In this document: piece after piece, positions 33,006-41,319 of the stretch
How positions within the stretch are numbered: position 1 is the first letter of the stretch
How the letters are laid out: each line of letters begins with the position of its first letter
From: an uncultured Lachnobacterium sp.
Lineage (GTDB): Bacteria > Bacillota > Clostridia > Lachnospirales > Lachnospiraceae
Assembly: GCA_900546625.1 (NCBI GenBank)
Contig: URDU01000025.1
Coordinates: 1-42,179, forward strand
Direction: 5' to 3'
DNA length: 42,179 nt
Position numbers and translations under genes: made by a program
The notes under the pieces: model-generated
The model's input: the letters and a program-made list of their open reading frames with translations, nothing else
Told to the model about the DNA's origin: nothing
Database searches by the model: none

Positions 33006-33834
33006 ATCTTCTCTCTTTATAAAGTAAACACACAATAGGTACTGTAAAAAACACTATTCCTACCAAAAATACTGCAATTCCATATGTGTCATTAGCAACC
33101 GGAAGCGCTTGCAAAAATTTAATAGGTGAATATTCTCCATTCAGCAAAAACGTCTTATCTATATAATCAATTATCAGCATAAATATGAACGGAGCAATGA
33201 CAACAGTTACTTTACTTTTTGAATACATCGCAATCGCCGTACACATTGAACTGATTAACCCTGCAAAAATTCCATCCAAAAAAACATACATTATCATATA
33301 TAAATATGGATGTTCATAATAAATATCAGACCACATACATTTTTGTCCCATTGTTCCATATGGATATATGGACTCCATCGGGATTGCCGGAAGAAACATC
33401 GATGTCAGAACAATGCTAAAGCACAACGGTATCATTACTACAACTGCCCCTGTAATAAACTGTGCAATATATTTTGAAATAAAATACTCACTGCGTTTAA
33501 CCTTTATCAGGAGATTTTTTGTATATGAACTTTTCATCTCATACACAAGGGACCATCCATATGGCAGTGCTACCAAAAGTGGCATCAAAAAGAAAAATAC
33601 TGCGGTTTCAAATGAAGTCACATCTGCGCCTAACCATCTACAAAACAGTGATTCAGACGAGAACATTGGATTTCCTTCTGTACTACCATGCTTAAACAAG
33701 ATATAAAATTCATTAAAACTCTTTGCATTATTTACAACCTGATAAATTACAAGCACAACACTAAATACAAAAACTGTGATTGTTATTTTATTTTTTAATG
33801 CCTTTTTTATTTCTACTTTTATAATTTTATTCAT
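32992..33834 (-). CDS. ABC-2 type permease 1 (cassette A)
   Basis: The 280-residue membrane protein has about six spans. It starts MNKIIKVEIKKALKNK, parallel to MNRIFKLEIKRAFRNR of the cassette B copy, and shares the ALPYGWSLVYEMKSSY region. The ribosome site is weak (TTGAGAT), and the gene is 13 nt after the lipoprotein stop, so coupling is likely. It would form the transport path together with permease 2. Confidence 0.84.
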   Translation of the reverse strand: MNKIIKVEIKKALKNKITITVFVFSVVLVIYQVVNNAKSFNEFYILFKHGSTEGNPMFSSESLFCRWLGADVTSFETAVFFFLMPLLVALPYGWSLVYEMKSSYTKNLLIKVKRSEYFISKYIAQFITGAVVVMIPLCFSIVLTSMFLPAIPMESIYPYGTMGQKCMWSDIYYEHPYLYMIMYVFLDGIFAGLISSMCTAIAMYSKSKVTVVIAPFIFMLIIDYIDKTFLLNGEYSPIKFLQALPVANDTYGIAVFLVGIVFFTVPIVCLLYKERRYEVL

Positions 33835-33847
33835 ATCTCAATACCAG

Positions 33848-34525
33848 TTATTTCAATTGAAATTTTAATATTTCATTATTTCCTATATCAACCCCACCAA
33901 TAAGACTGTCAACATCTTTATTCAATACCAAAAATCCAATCTGAATATTTTTTGTTTCTCCCTGTTCTATAGTATAGTTATATGCTGTTGCACCATCATC
34001 ATGTCCTTCGCTAAAATAAGCCTCATAGTATCTTGATATTGGCTCAGGAGTATATAAGCATACATTTGAAATATTAAATTCATTCTTCTTTTCCAAGCCC
34101 ACCGCATCAACATTTTGCACTTTCATATTAAGTAATACAAAAGTGCAATCCTGCGCCATCTGACCATCATCACTAATATAATTACTTACATCTGTATATT
34201 TTTCCAGATCAGACACATTTGCAAAATTATTGCAAGGATTGATTATGTCATCAATAGTCAGATTAGCGTCTTTAATATTATTAAGTTCTTTATATCCGGT
34301 AACTGTATATTTCATTGTTCCATATGTGGAGCTTGAATATACAATTTCATCACCTGCCGGAATTTTTTCTTTATCATCCAGCTCTACTCCATATTCTGCC
34401 GTTTTTGCAATCTCAGTATCAGCCTTAGTTCCATTATCAACACCATTATTATTTTCGGACTCATTTTTACAGCCCGTAAATAATGTTGCCATAACTAATA
34501 CTGTCAATAATAATTTTTTTTTCAT
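33848..34525 (-). CDS. DUF5027-like lipoprotein (cassette A)
   Basis: The 225-residue lipoprotein has the signal MKKKLLLTVLVMATLFTGC with lipobox FTGC, an Asn/Glu-rich linker and a beta-rich domain (GDEIVYSSSTYGTMKYTVTGYKEL, CTFVLLNMKVQNVD, IQIGFLVLNKD). It is a diverged paralog of the lipoprotein at 30022-30735 in the same position before the permeases. A stable hairpin separates it from the secreted-protein gene upstream, which probably lowers its expression relative to that gene. Confidence 0.72.
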   Translation of the reverse strand: MKKKLLLTVLVMATLFTGCKNESENNNGVDNGTKADTEIAKTAEYGVELDDKEKIPAGDEIVYSSSTYGTMKYTVTGYKELNNIKDANLTIDDIINPCNNFANVSDLEKYTDVSNYISDDGQMAQDCTFVLLNMKVQNVDAVGLEKKNEFNISNVCLYTPEPISRYYEAYFSEGHDDGATAYNYTIEQGETKNIQIGFLVLNKDVDSLIGGVDIGNNEILKFQLK

Positions 34526-34547
34526 ACCGATTCTCCAATTTTTAATA

Positions 34548-34570
34548 TAGGGAAGCGATATGCTTCCCTA
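34548..34570 (-). terminator. intercistronic hairpin behind the secreted-protein gene
   Basis: TAGGGAAGC and GCTTCCCTA pair perfectly around GATAT. It stands between the first gene of cassette A and the lipoprotein gene, 22 nt before the latter's start. Without a T-run it is probably an attenuating or 3'-end-protecting hairpin, as often seen after a highly expressed peptide gene. Confidence 0.6.
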
Positions 34571-34642
34571 TTATATTCTTATCTTTCTAGTTTACTGAAT
34601 ATTCTTGTGCGTCACCGGACAGGTGGCTCATTTGAGCGCAGA

Positions 34643-35113
34643 TTATTTATTTACAACAGTATAATTTTTTGTGCTATCCGGACTCCATACCCCACTCACT
34701 TCACCTGCCGTATTCGAATTCGAACGTAGTTTTAGTTTACATGCCACAGTCTTCGCGCCAGCTGCTCTATGTTCAAAAACATAGTTTGTAATACTTGATT
34801 CAACTGTTCTTGTGACTGTAGCCGTAGTTCCTTTAGTTTCATTATAATATGTTCCTGTGCTTCGACTTCCATGTACCTGAACTTGTGTATACATATTTGG
34901 TGAAGACGTTACAAGTAAATAGACCTTTGTACTATTTTCTTTATAACTCCATGCTGCATCCTTAAATGTACTATTTGCTCCATTTACATAAACTTCTCTA
35001 ATATCCTTATTGCTAACATTTGCTGCTTGTACAGGCATAGCCCCTATAAATGATGTTGCTAAGATTCCTGCTGCTAAGATAGTTGTTACTTTTTTGTTAA
35101 AATTTTTAATCAT
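34643..35113 (-). CDS. secreted small protein, DUF2712-like
   Basis: The 156-residue precursor starts at ATG 35113 after GGAGG (a longer frame to 35140 lacks a site). It has a Sec signal peptide of 30 residues ending in MPVQA, with cleavage likely between A30 and A31. The mature protein of about 126 residues is Ser/Thr/Asn-rich and beta-type, has a single Cys (ACKLKL), and ends GVWSPDSTKNYTVVNK, an ending I associate with DUF2712 secreted proteins. It is the first gene of cassette A, ahead of lipoprotein, permeases and ATPase. A bacteriocin-like or signalling role handled by the ABC system is plausible. Its promoter carries the repeated operator also found at the nuclease-helicase gene. Confidence 0.7.
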   Translation of the reverse strand: MIKNFNKKVTTILAAGILATSFIGAMPVQAANVSNKDIREVYVNGANSTFKDAAWSYKENSTKVYLLVTSSPNMYTQVQVHGSRSTGTYYNETKGTTATVTRTVESSITNYVFEHRAAGAKTVACKLKLRSNSNTAGEVSGVWSPDSTKNYTVVNK

Positions 35114-35199
35114 TAAAATCCTCCAAATTATATTGCTCAAATTACATTTACAAGTTGCATAACAATAATTATTGTTGTTCCACGTTCATGACAATTTTA

Positions 35200-35262
35200 A
35201 TTATCTTTATTTTTATTTACTTTTCAATATGTTTTACTTCAAACGACATTTTTTAGCCAATT
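35200..35262 (-). promoter_or_regulatory. repeated operator-promoter, copy A (secreted protein)
   Basis: Minus strand: a conserved upstream block (GTTAACCAG...ATGTCGTTTGAAGT), then -35 TTGAAA (35222-35227), 16 bp, -10 GATAAT (35200-35205), about 90 nt before the start at 35113. The same arrangement recurs at 36889-36957 and 37069-37137. Confidence 0.65.
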
Positions 35263-35348
35263 CTGGTTAACTTTAAGTATATTAATGATTTGTTCTATAT
35301 AGATTTAATATTTTTTATATCTAACTTGATAAGTCCTGTAGTTTCATA

Positions 35349-36848
35349 CTACTTAAATTGATTTTTTACAGAAAGTAATTTCTTAAATAATTCCTCATTT
35401 CCAATAACAAGAATACATAATTTTTCTCTTGCTCTCGATACACCTTGAAACCATAATTTATAAAAAATGTAATTTGGATTAGGATGCATTTTTCCTTGTA
35501 AATGCCCATCTTCAGCATACTGAAAATTATCATCCATATTGAAAATTACATTATCAAATTCTTGTCCTATAACCTCATGTGTATTCTTATAGCCTTTAAA
35601 ATAGTCTAATACAGAGCTTACTCGTGATGGTGTATATGCAATAAATTCATACCCTTTGTTATAAACATAATGTTCTATTATTGAGGTTGCACATTCATAA
35701 TCTATAGCATAAAGTATGTCAATACAATCATATTTTATATTATCATCTGGTTTATTTTTTAGGTATATAGCATGTTTTATGAATGAAACAATTTCCTTAT
35801 TTGTTCGTATTTTCTCTGTTATATGTTTTTCGCAAAAACAATCCAAACTTCTTAGTTTGTCAGGTATATTCAATTTTTCTTCTTTCCATGATAAAACCTG
35901 ATAAAAATCATATGCAAAAACACATATTCGATTAAAATCCTTAAATGCAGTTATAACACTATTAAAATCAATTTCATATAATCTCTGCGATTCATCTACT
36001 AAAATACAATCATATTCTAATATCTTCTCCAAATTACAATCTCTGGCTGAAATAACATCGATGTTAGTTATTTTTTCTCCAATAAATTTATGCCCTTTAG
36101 CCAACATTCCAGAATGAATAATGCATACCTTCTTATCATTAGATAGTTGCTTAGCTATATCATAAAGTAATAGTGTCTTTCCAGTACCGGCTCCACCCGT
36201 AATCCCCCATATAGTTCTTTTTCCATCTGCAATGTTCTTTAAAATTTCATTTTTAATATTTTCTTGCTGATCTGTTAAATAGTAATTTCCATCAATAAAC
36301 AAATTTGGTGTATTTATTGGAGAAATCAAATAATCCTTAGCCCTAAATAGTGTTTCTATATCTTTGTGATAGCACTCTCCGTCCTGACAAATAGAAAAAA
36401 GTATTTCTGAAATATTACTTTCTTTTAATGACACTCCATCATACGAAAATACTTTTGATCCCGTTTCTGTCATCACATATGTAAAGCTGATAATTTTCTT
36501 TTTAAAATGAGACAGGTAATATTGATTCTTTTTTAATTGATATTCTATTTTCTTCTCATCAATCATTCTGCTTTTCAACTCTATATTAATGACTGGTCCA
36601 TTCTCATAAATTTTTAATAAATCAAATTCCTTTGATATCTGTGGAATTGAAAATCCATAAATAAAATTATCCAAATAACTCATTTGTATTTTCATTGATA
36701 GCAATTCTGACAGAAAAGATTTCAGAGTTATTATTTCCTCTTTCTTTACCGCTAACCTATTACCAGACTTTGTCAAAGTATCCTTATAATCGCCAAAATT
36801 ATCCAGATCAATTGCTTGACATAATACGTATAAATTAATTGCATCCAT
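35349..36848 (-). CDS. PD-(D/E)XK nuclease-SF1 helicase fusion (DUF2075-like)
   Basis: The protein has 499 residues. The N-terminal third carries a restriction-type nuclease core: D76 in EFDLLKIY and E90-L-K92 in INIELKSR, with Q104 on the next helix. Residues about 190-499 form a superfamily 1 helicase: LTDQQENIKNEIL, Walker A GGAGTGKT (218-225), Walker B CILVDESQRL (D285, E286), VFAYDFYQVLS, GQEFDNVIF and VSRAREKLCILVIG. This DUF2075-type helicase with a fused nuclease is typical of mobile or defence regions; a role against foreign DNA is inference. It is a single gene with GGAGG before the ATG and the repeated operator upstream, next to a tyrosine recombinase and far more AT-rich than the core genes. 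Confidence 0.82.
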   Translation of the reverse strand: MDAINLYVLCQAIDLDNFGDYKDTLTKSGNRLAVKKEEIITLKSFLSELLSMKIQMSYLDNFIYGFSIPQISKEFDLLKIYENGPVINIELKSRMIDEKKIEYQLKKNQYYLSHFKKKIISFTYVMTETGSKVFSYDGVSLKESNISEILFSICQDGECYHKDIETLFRAKDYLISPINTPNLFIDGNYYLTDQQENIKNEILKNIADGKRTIWGITGGAGTGKTLLLYDIAKQLSNDKKVCIIHSGMLAKGHKFIGEKITNIDVISARDCNLEKILEYDCILVDESQRLYEIDFNSVITAFKDFNRICVFAYDFYQVLSWKEEKLNIPDKLRSLDCFCEKHITEKIRTNKEIVSFIKHAIYLKNKPDDNIKYDCIDILYAIDYECATSIIEHYVYNKGYEFIAYTPSRVSSVLDYFKGYKNTHEVIGQEFDNVIFNMDDNFQYAEDGHLQGKMHPNPNYIFYKLWFQGVSRAREKLCILVIGNEELFKKLLSVKNQFK

Positions 36849-36888
36849 TTATTTTTCCTCCGCAAAATATAAATTCTAACAATATTTT

Positions 36889-36957
36889 TTTATCATCTCT
36901 AAGTATATTATTTCAATGTGTTCTGTACCAAACGACATTTTATATACATTTTTGGTA
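36889..36957 (-). promoter_or_regulatory. repeated operator-promoter, copy B (nuclease-helicase)
   Basis: Minus strand: GTACCAAAAATG...ATGTCGTTTGGTAC with GTACCAAA/TTTGGTAC inverted ends, then -35 TTGAAA (36911-36916), 16 bp, -10 GATAAA (36889-36894), about 40 nt before the start at 36848. Confidence 0.65.
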
Positions 36958-36997
36958 CTTTTTGTTCAGGTTAAATAAAACTTGTTTCGAAATTAAA

Positions 36998-37034
36998 AAA
37001 ATCCATTGCAATTATAATAGTTGCAACGGATTTT
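36998..37034 (-). terminator. orphan copy of the cassette A terminator
   Basis: AAAATCCATTGCAA pairs with TTGCAACGGATTTT, the same stem as at 30863-30898, including the adjoining minus-strand TATGTAATCTTATAAAAATCC. No coding sequence ends here: the next thing upstream on this strand is operator-promoter copy C, 35 bp away. Confidence 0.8.
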
Positions 37035-37068
37035 TATAAGATTACATAGACAGTATATAATCATTTTA

Positions 37069-37137
37069 ATTATCTTTTTTTAACAATCTTTTCAATAGTT
37101 TATACACCAAATGACATATTAACCTTGATTTTGGTAT
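37069..37137 (-). promoter_or_regulatory. repeated operator-promoter, copy C (orphan)
   Basis: Minus strand: GATACCAAAATC...ATGTCATTTGGTGT, then -35 TTGAAA (37090-37095), 15 bp, -10 GATAAT (37069-37074). Sequence TTTTAATTATCTTT on the plus strand next to the -10 is also shared with copy A. It points into the orphan terminator, so it would make an RNA of about 65 nt. Alternatively the whole 36998-37137 block is what remains of a deleted cassette. Confidence 0.6.
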
Positions 37138-37228
37138 CTTTATTCCATATTTTTTCATTATTTATATACTTTCATATTAATATGCGATATATTTTTGAAG
37201 TCAAATAAAACGAAGGAGTATTACCATT

Positions 37229-38155
37229 ATGAACACATTAGAAACCCGTATAAAAAACTATATTGAATACTGCACAGCTCAAAAACGTCTGGATACAAAA
37301 ACTTTAAAAGCCTATAAAATAGACCTGCGACAATTCTCAGAGCAAATATCAATAACTGAAATAGAATACATTACAACCTCTGTTTTGGAGTCTTATATTA
37401 CCAATCTGCATCAACAATATTCACCCAAAAGTGTAAAACGTAAAATTGCATCCATTAAAGCCTTTTTTCACTATTTGGAATACAAGGATATAATTATTCT
37501 AAATCCATTTAACAAACTTCAAATTAAATTCCGTGAACCGGTCATTCTTCCTAAAACAATACCTCTTAAAACATTAGAAGTGCTATTTAATGCTGCATAC
37601 GCAAAATATCATAAAACCACAAGTCCATGCCAAAAGCGAAAAACACTACGTGATATTGCCGTACTTGAATTACTTTTTGCAACAGGGATCAGAATTTCAG
37701 AGCTTTGTTCTATTTTATTACAGAACATGGATTTGCAGAACAATATAATTTTAATCCATGGAAAAGGATCTAAAGAACGTCTCATACACATCTGTGACTC
37801 TAATGTACTAAACATCCTTAACCAATATTATACTGAATACTATTCTCAGATAAGTGCCTGCGGATATTTCTTTGTAAACAATACTGGAAATCGTCTGTCT
37901 GATCAGTCTGTAAGAGATATGATCAATAAATATTGTCGAATTGCTGACATCGACTACCATATTACACCACATATGTTCCGTCATACTTTTGCCACGCAGC
38001 TTCTCGAAGAAGACGTTGACATACGCTATATTCAAACCATGCTTGGACACAGTTCTATAAATGTAACCGAAATATATACACATGTAACTATGTCAAAACA
38101 AAAAGATATATTAGCATCTAAGCATCCTCGGAAAAACATGAATATATCAAACTGA
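37229..38155 (+). CDS. tyrosine recombinase, XerC/XerD-like
   Basis: The 308-residue protein has an N-terminal SAM-like core-binding domain (about 5-95: YCTAQKRLDTKTLKAYKIDLRQF, SPKSVKRKIASIKAFFHYL) and a complete catalytic domain: R155 (ATGIRISEL), K179 (HGKGSKER), H248 and R251 (TPHMFRHTFA), H274 (LGHSS) and nucleophile Y283 (EIYTHV). Length and motifs fit Xer-like recombinases and integrases of mobile elements alike. GAAGGAG precedes the ATG. Its neighbours (nuclease-helicase, duplicated hairpins, SHMT-like/STAND pair) and the low GC suggest it belongs to an accessory island rather than to chromosome dimer resolution. No attachment site could be identified. Confidence 0.92.
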   Translation: MNTLETRIKNYIEYCTAQKRLDTKTLKAYKIDLRQFSEQISITEIEYITTSVLESYITNLHQQYSPKSVKRKIASIKAFFHYLEYKDIIILNPFNKLQIKFREPVILPKTIPLKTLEVLFNAAYAKYHKTTSPCQKRKTLRDIAVLELLFATGIRISELCSILLQNMDLQNNIILIHGKGSKERLIHICDSNVLNILNQYYTEYYSQISACGYFFVNNTGNRLSDQSVRDMINKYCRIADIDYHITPHMFRHTFATQLLEEDVDIRYIQTMLGHSSINVTEIYTHVTMSKQKDILASKHPRKNMNISN

Positions 38156-38241
38156 TTATAGGAATACCAAATTCCCCCAATTTTTATTTGAGATTTCTTG
38201 TTAATCATTTCTGTTACAAATTATTGAATCAATAATTACAG

Positions 38242-38258
38242 GATAATAAGAAGTTATC
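38242..38258 (+). promoter_or_regulatory. dyad operator upstream of the SHMT-like gene
   Basis: GATAATAAGAAGTTATC, a GATAA-N7-TTATC dyad, stands 55 nt before the start at 38314; similarity with the copy at 41320-41336 continues for ten more bases (YWCTRGTTGTAT). A -10 box TATAAT is at 38274-38279, with no -35 consensus, so the dyad overlaps the expected -35 position and could bind an activator. Confidence 0.6.
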
Positions 38259-38313
38259 CTCTGGTTGTATTTATATAATATTTCAGTAAATTAAATAATA
38301 CAAGGAGAATAAT

Positions 38314-39507
38314 ATGAATATACTATTAGAAAAATATATAGATTTATATAATGAAATGAAAAAAAACGATAAAAATTGTATTCCATTATGTGCTGCTGAG
38401 ACATATATTTCAGAATTTGTAAAACAGCCATTAAATTCAGAATTTGAGGGAAAATACTATTTCTTTAAAAACAACAAAATTGAAGAGTTAAAGGATCTTA
38501 TAACTTTAGCGTGTAATCGATTATTTCATTCTAAATATGCAAATGCTGAAAGTTTGAGTGGTATCAATTGCTTTACGGTATGTGTCATGTCACTTTTGAA
38601 ATCAGGGCAGAAAGTTCTACTGTCTACTCCAGAGCAGGGAGGACATGCCTCTATGCCTGTTATATTAGACACCTTAAATATACAATATGATTCAATACCA
38701 TATAATTTTGATAAATATCAAATTGATTATACTAGTTTAAATAAAATGTGTGCAACAGGTAATTATTCCTTTATAATTTTATGCCAATCTGATTTAATAA
38801 CGGTTCCAGATTTAAATAAAATTGATTTGCCATCAAATATGGGAATAATATATGATGCAACTCAAACATTAGGATTAATATGTGGTAAATGTATACCAAA
38901 TCCTTTAGATTATCCAAATGTTATTTTATTGGGTGGTACGCATAAAACTTTACCTGCTGTAGCTTGCGGATTAATTATGACAAACAACGATTTATATATT
39001 GATCAATTAAAGTCTAATATAACTCCAAATTATCTTAGAGATATTCAACCTAATCATATGGCATGCTTATTGCTTTCTTTAATTGAGCAAATCGAATATG
39101 GTGTGGAATATCAACACACAACCATAGCTCTTGCCAATATGCTAGCTAATAAATTGGAAAAATATGGTTTTAATATTGCTAAAATCAATGATGAAGTGTA
39201 TACAATGACACATCAAATCTTTTTATTAATGACAAAAAAAGAAACTGATTTTTTCTATAATCAGGCCTTAGATTATAATATTTCGCTAAATCAAAAGCAC
39301 AAAAAATTATTCAGTGAAGATGGAATAAGACTTGGCACTCAACAAATAGCTAGATATAATTGGGAAGAACAAGATATAGACGAACTTGCAAAGCTTCTTT
39401 TTTTAATAAAACATAAAGGCAGTTTAAATGAAATTAAAACCATTAGAAAAAAACTTATAGATAAAAAAATACCGTATTTTACATATAATGAAATAATTAT
39501 AGAATAG
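38314..39507 (+). CDS. serine hydroxymethyltransferase-like PLP enzyme
   Basis: The 397-residue protein has the fold type I layout of SHMT. The N-terminal CIPLCAAETYISEFVKQPL corresponds to the LIASEN segment; then AESLSGINCFTVCVMSLLKSGQKVL, TPEQGGHAS (stacking His), IIYDATQTLGLI (Asp that binds the PLP nitrogen) and GGTHKTLPAVACG with the Schiff-base lysine. It is diverged from housekeeping GlyA, lacks its length and folate loop details, and is very AT-rich. It converges with the STAND-like gene, with which it shares 11 bp of 3' coding overlap and an identical upstream dyad. It may make or modify a specialised amino acid; a defence-linked role is also possible. Neither is demonstrated. Confidence 0.8.
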   Translation: MNILLEKYIDLYNEMKKNDKNCIPLCAAETYISEFVKQPLNSEFEGKYYFFKNNKIEELKDLITLACNRLFHSKYANAESLSGINCFTVCVMSLLKSGQKVLLSTPEQGGHASMPVILDTLNIQYDSIPYNFDKYQIDYTSLNKMCATGNYSFIILCQSDLITVPDLNKIDLPSNMGIIYDATQTLGLICGKCIPNPLDYPNVILLGGTHKTLPAVACGLIMTNNDLYIDQLKSNITPNYLRDIQPNHMACLLLSLIEQIEYGVEYQHTTIALANMLANKLEKYGFNIAKINDEVYTMTHQIFLLMTKKETDFFYNQALDYNISLNQKHKKLFSEDGIRLGTQQIARYNWEEQDIDELAKLLFLIKHKGSLNEIKTIRKKLIDKKIPYFTYNEIIIE

Positions 39508-41260
39508 TCATTATCCTGTGATCAAAGCAACTTAATATTTGTTTTCTATAAGGATCTTCTAATTCAATAGAATTTAGCCGTTGAATAAGTAATGTCCCAT
39601 ATGCATTCTTATTTTTACACAAATTGTATATTTGTTCTTTCGATAAATGATTGTCCGATTTGAAAATATCTATATTTTTTATATTATCCATATAGTATTT
39701 GATAATATTAACTTGTATTTTTATATTGTTATCATCTGTCTGGGCAAGACATCTATTATAGTCTAAAAGTGCTTCTTTATAATTTTGAAATAATCTATTT
39801 ATTTCTGCTCTAATAAAATAGGCATTAGCTAGTAACCTGTTATTTTCATCTTTGTATATTTTAATAACAGAATTTATTGGTTCTAGAATTTCCTTTTTTC
39901 TATATTTATTTTTATAATATAAATATATAGATTCATTTCTCATTATTTTATAGGCATTTTGAGTATCGTTTATTGGTGAATTTTTTTTACATTTTTCAAA
40001 TGTTTTATAAAAAACATCTAATGTGTCAGAATCTGTATCAGGCACCACCATATCATCCACAAAATATTTGGCAACTAAAATCCCCAATGAGTCTGTTAAT
40101 CCACGTATATTAGAAGCCTGAATTTTTTGCAAAATAGTTAAAGATATATCACATTTCCATAAATGTTTATAATAATGAGCCTCTAAAGTTTCTACTATAT
40201 TATTAATGTTATATTTTCTAAAATCTAATTGCTTCAGCGGTATTAAAATAATAAGCGCATCCTGATAATTATTTAATAAATGCTCACAATCAGATTTCAT
40301 TAAAATATATTTAAAATAAATATCATTATTATTTTGAAGTACAAGTTTATATTGTATTTCAAAATCCAATAATGATTTTTTTGCCAGAATATATTGACCC
40401 TTAAATAAAAGTAATTGTATGCCATTCAATTGCCTATCATATTGAGTCTGCAAATTATAAGTGATTTGTTTAATCCATTGTACATATTCTTGACGTTCTA
40501 GTAAAAAATGAATTTTTCCTATATTGCCAGACGTCAAATCGTACAATGTTTCTATTTCAGGTTTACACAAGCTTTCAATATTATCATAATTTTTGTTTAT
40601 TTTTTTTTGAAGATCAGGTATATTCTCACGTTTAAATTCTGAAATATTGTAAATGCTTGCTTTTGTATTGATATTACTCTCAGAAATAAATAATAGAACA
40701 AAATCATACATTTCCTGTTTTGAAAAAATATGTTCAATTTTTTTTACATGGTCAACCACAATTAAAGTTTTATTAGTAACGATATTATCTTTAAAGAATA
40801 AATTCAATTCAGCATCAGTAACTTCATTCATATCAATATAATATGCACTACTTAAATGATTTTTCAGATAATTATATTCTTTAAATTCTTCATCCTTAGG
40901 GTAGTTTATATAATCAACTAATTTTAATGCTAGCCAACTTTTACCACATTGACTGTCTTTACCGGATAGCTGTACTATTTTATGAGTATTCAATATTTCT
41001 ATTAAATATTGTAAATCATGTTTTCTATCTGTAAAAGTATTTTGAGATAAACGATTTAGCATATTATTACTTTCCTTATATCTTTCTTTGACAATAGGTG
41101 ATACAGTATATATATATGGAATAATTATTAATAGTGTCCCTACTACGATACCAATTATATTATTATTTTGTGAATTTAATATAGATAAAATAAAAATTAG
41201 TCCTCCTAAAATTATAGGAAGTAGTACAAATACGTTTTTAGATTTTCTGCTTCGTTTCAT
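39497..41260 (-). CDS. membrane-anchored STAND-like ATPase with TPR-like repeats
   Basis: The 587-residue protein has two transmembrane helices at about 9-28 and 34-53, then a soluble domain. FTDRKHDLQYLIEIL leads into a P-loop, SGKDSQCGKSWL (G100-S108), and Walker B TLIVVDHV (165-170), the order seen in STAND NTPases. The C-terminal 330 residues are helical repeats of TPR type (for instance YQDALIILIPLKQLDF and NAYFIRAEINRLFQNYKEALLDYNRCL). STAND proteins use repeats as sensors and the N-terminal module as effector; here the effector would be membrane insertion. Related designs occur in phage defence, but no known system was recognised. The gene is AT-rich, with a weak ribosome site (GAAGGG, then 6 nt). 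Its 3' end overlaps the SHMT-like gene. Confidence 0.7.
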   Translation of the reverse strand: MKRSRKSKNVFVLLPIILGGLIFILSILNSQNNNIIGIVVGTLLIIIPYIYTVSPIVKERYKESNNMLNRLSQNTFTDRKHDLQYLIEILNTHKIVQLSGKDSQCGKSWLALKLVDYINYPKDEEFKEYNYLKNHLSSAYYIDMNEVTDAELNLFFKDNIVTNKTLIVVDHVKKIEHIFSKQEMYDFVLLFISESNINTKASIYNISEFKRENIPDLQKKINKNYDNIESLCKPEIETLYDLTSGNIGKIHFLLERQEYVQWIKQITYNLQTQYDRQLNGIQLLLFKGQYILAKKSLLDFEIQYKLVLQNNNDIYFKYILMKSDCEHLLNNYQDALIILIPLKQLDFRKYNINNIVETLEAHYYKHLWKCDISLTILQKIQASNIRGLTDSLGILVAKYFVDDMVVPDTDSDTLDVFYKTFEKCKKNSPINDTQNAYKIMRNESIYLYYKNKYRKKEILEPINSVIKIYKDENNRLLANAYFIRAEINRLFQNYKEALLDYNRCLAQTDDNNIKIQVNIIKYYMDNIKNIDIFKSDNHLSKEQIYNLCKNKNAYGTLLIQRLNSIELEDPYRKQILSCFDHRIMTIL

Positions 41261-41319
41261 TCGCTACCCTTCATTTGTAAATAAAAAATATAACAATTTT
41301 TTAATCCATACAACTAGTA

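Larger units (their letters stand above)
36849..37228. other. intergenic block between nuclease-helicase and recombinase
   Basis: 380 bp without coding sequence, very AT-rich. It contains the helicase promoter (copy B), the orphan terminator, orphan promoter copy C, and at 37141-37228 the AT-rich leader and GAAGGAG site of the recombinase gene, for which no clear promoter is visible. Confidence 0.7.

Noticed and set aside
34643..35113. Secreted protein as a lactococcin 972-type bacteriocin
   Set aside because: It is longer than that family and lacks its typical C-terminal Trp/Lys pattern; the partner permeases are not of the usual DUF1430 type.
35200..37137. The three repeated sites as standard AgrA/LytTR boxes
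   Set aside because: LytTR sites are direct repeats about 21 bp apart; these are inverted (ACCAAA...TTTGGT), so Agr control remains only a possibility.
37229..38155. Integrated prophage or ICE with attachment sites
   Set aside because: No phage structural, relaxase or conjugation genes are present, and no pair of att-like direct repeats or tRNA gene was found.
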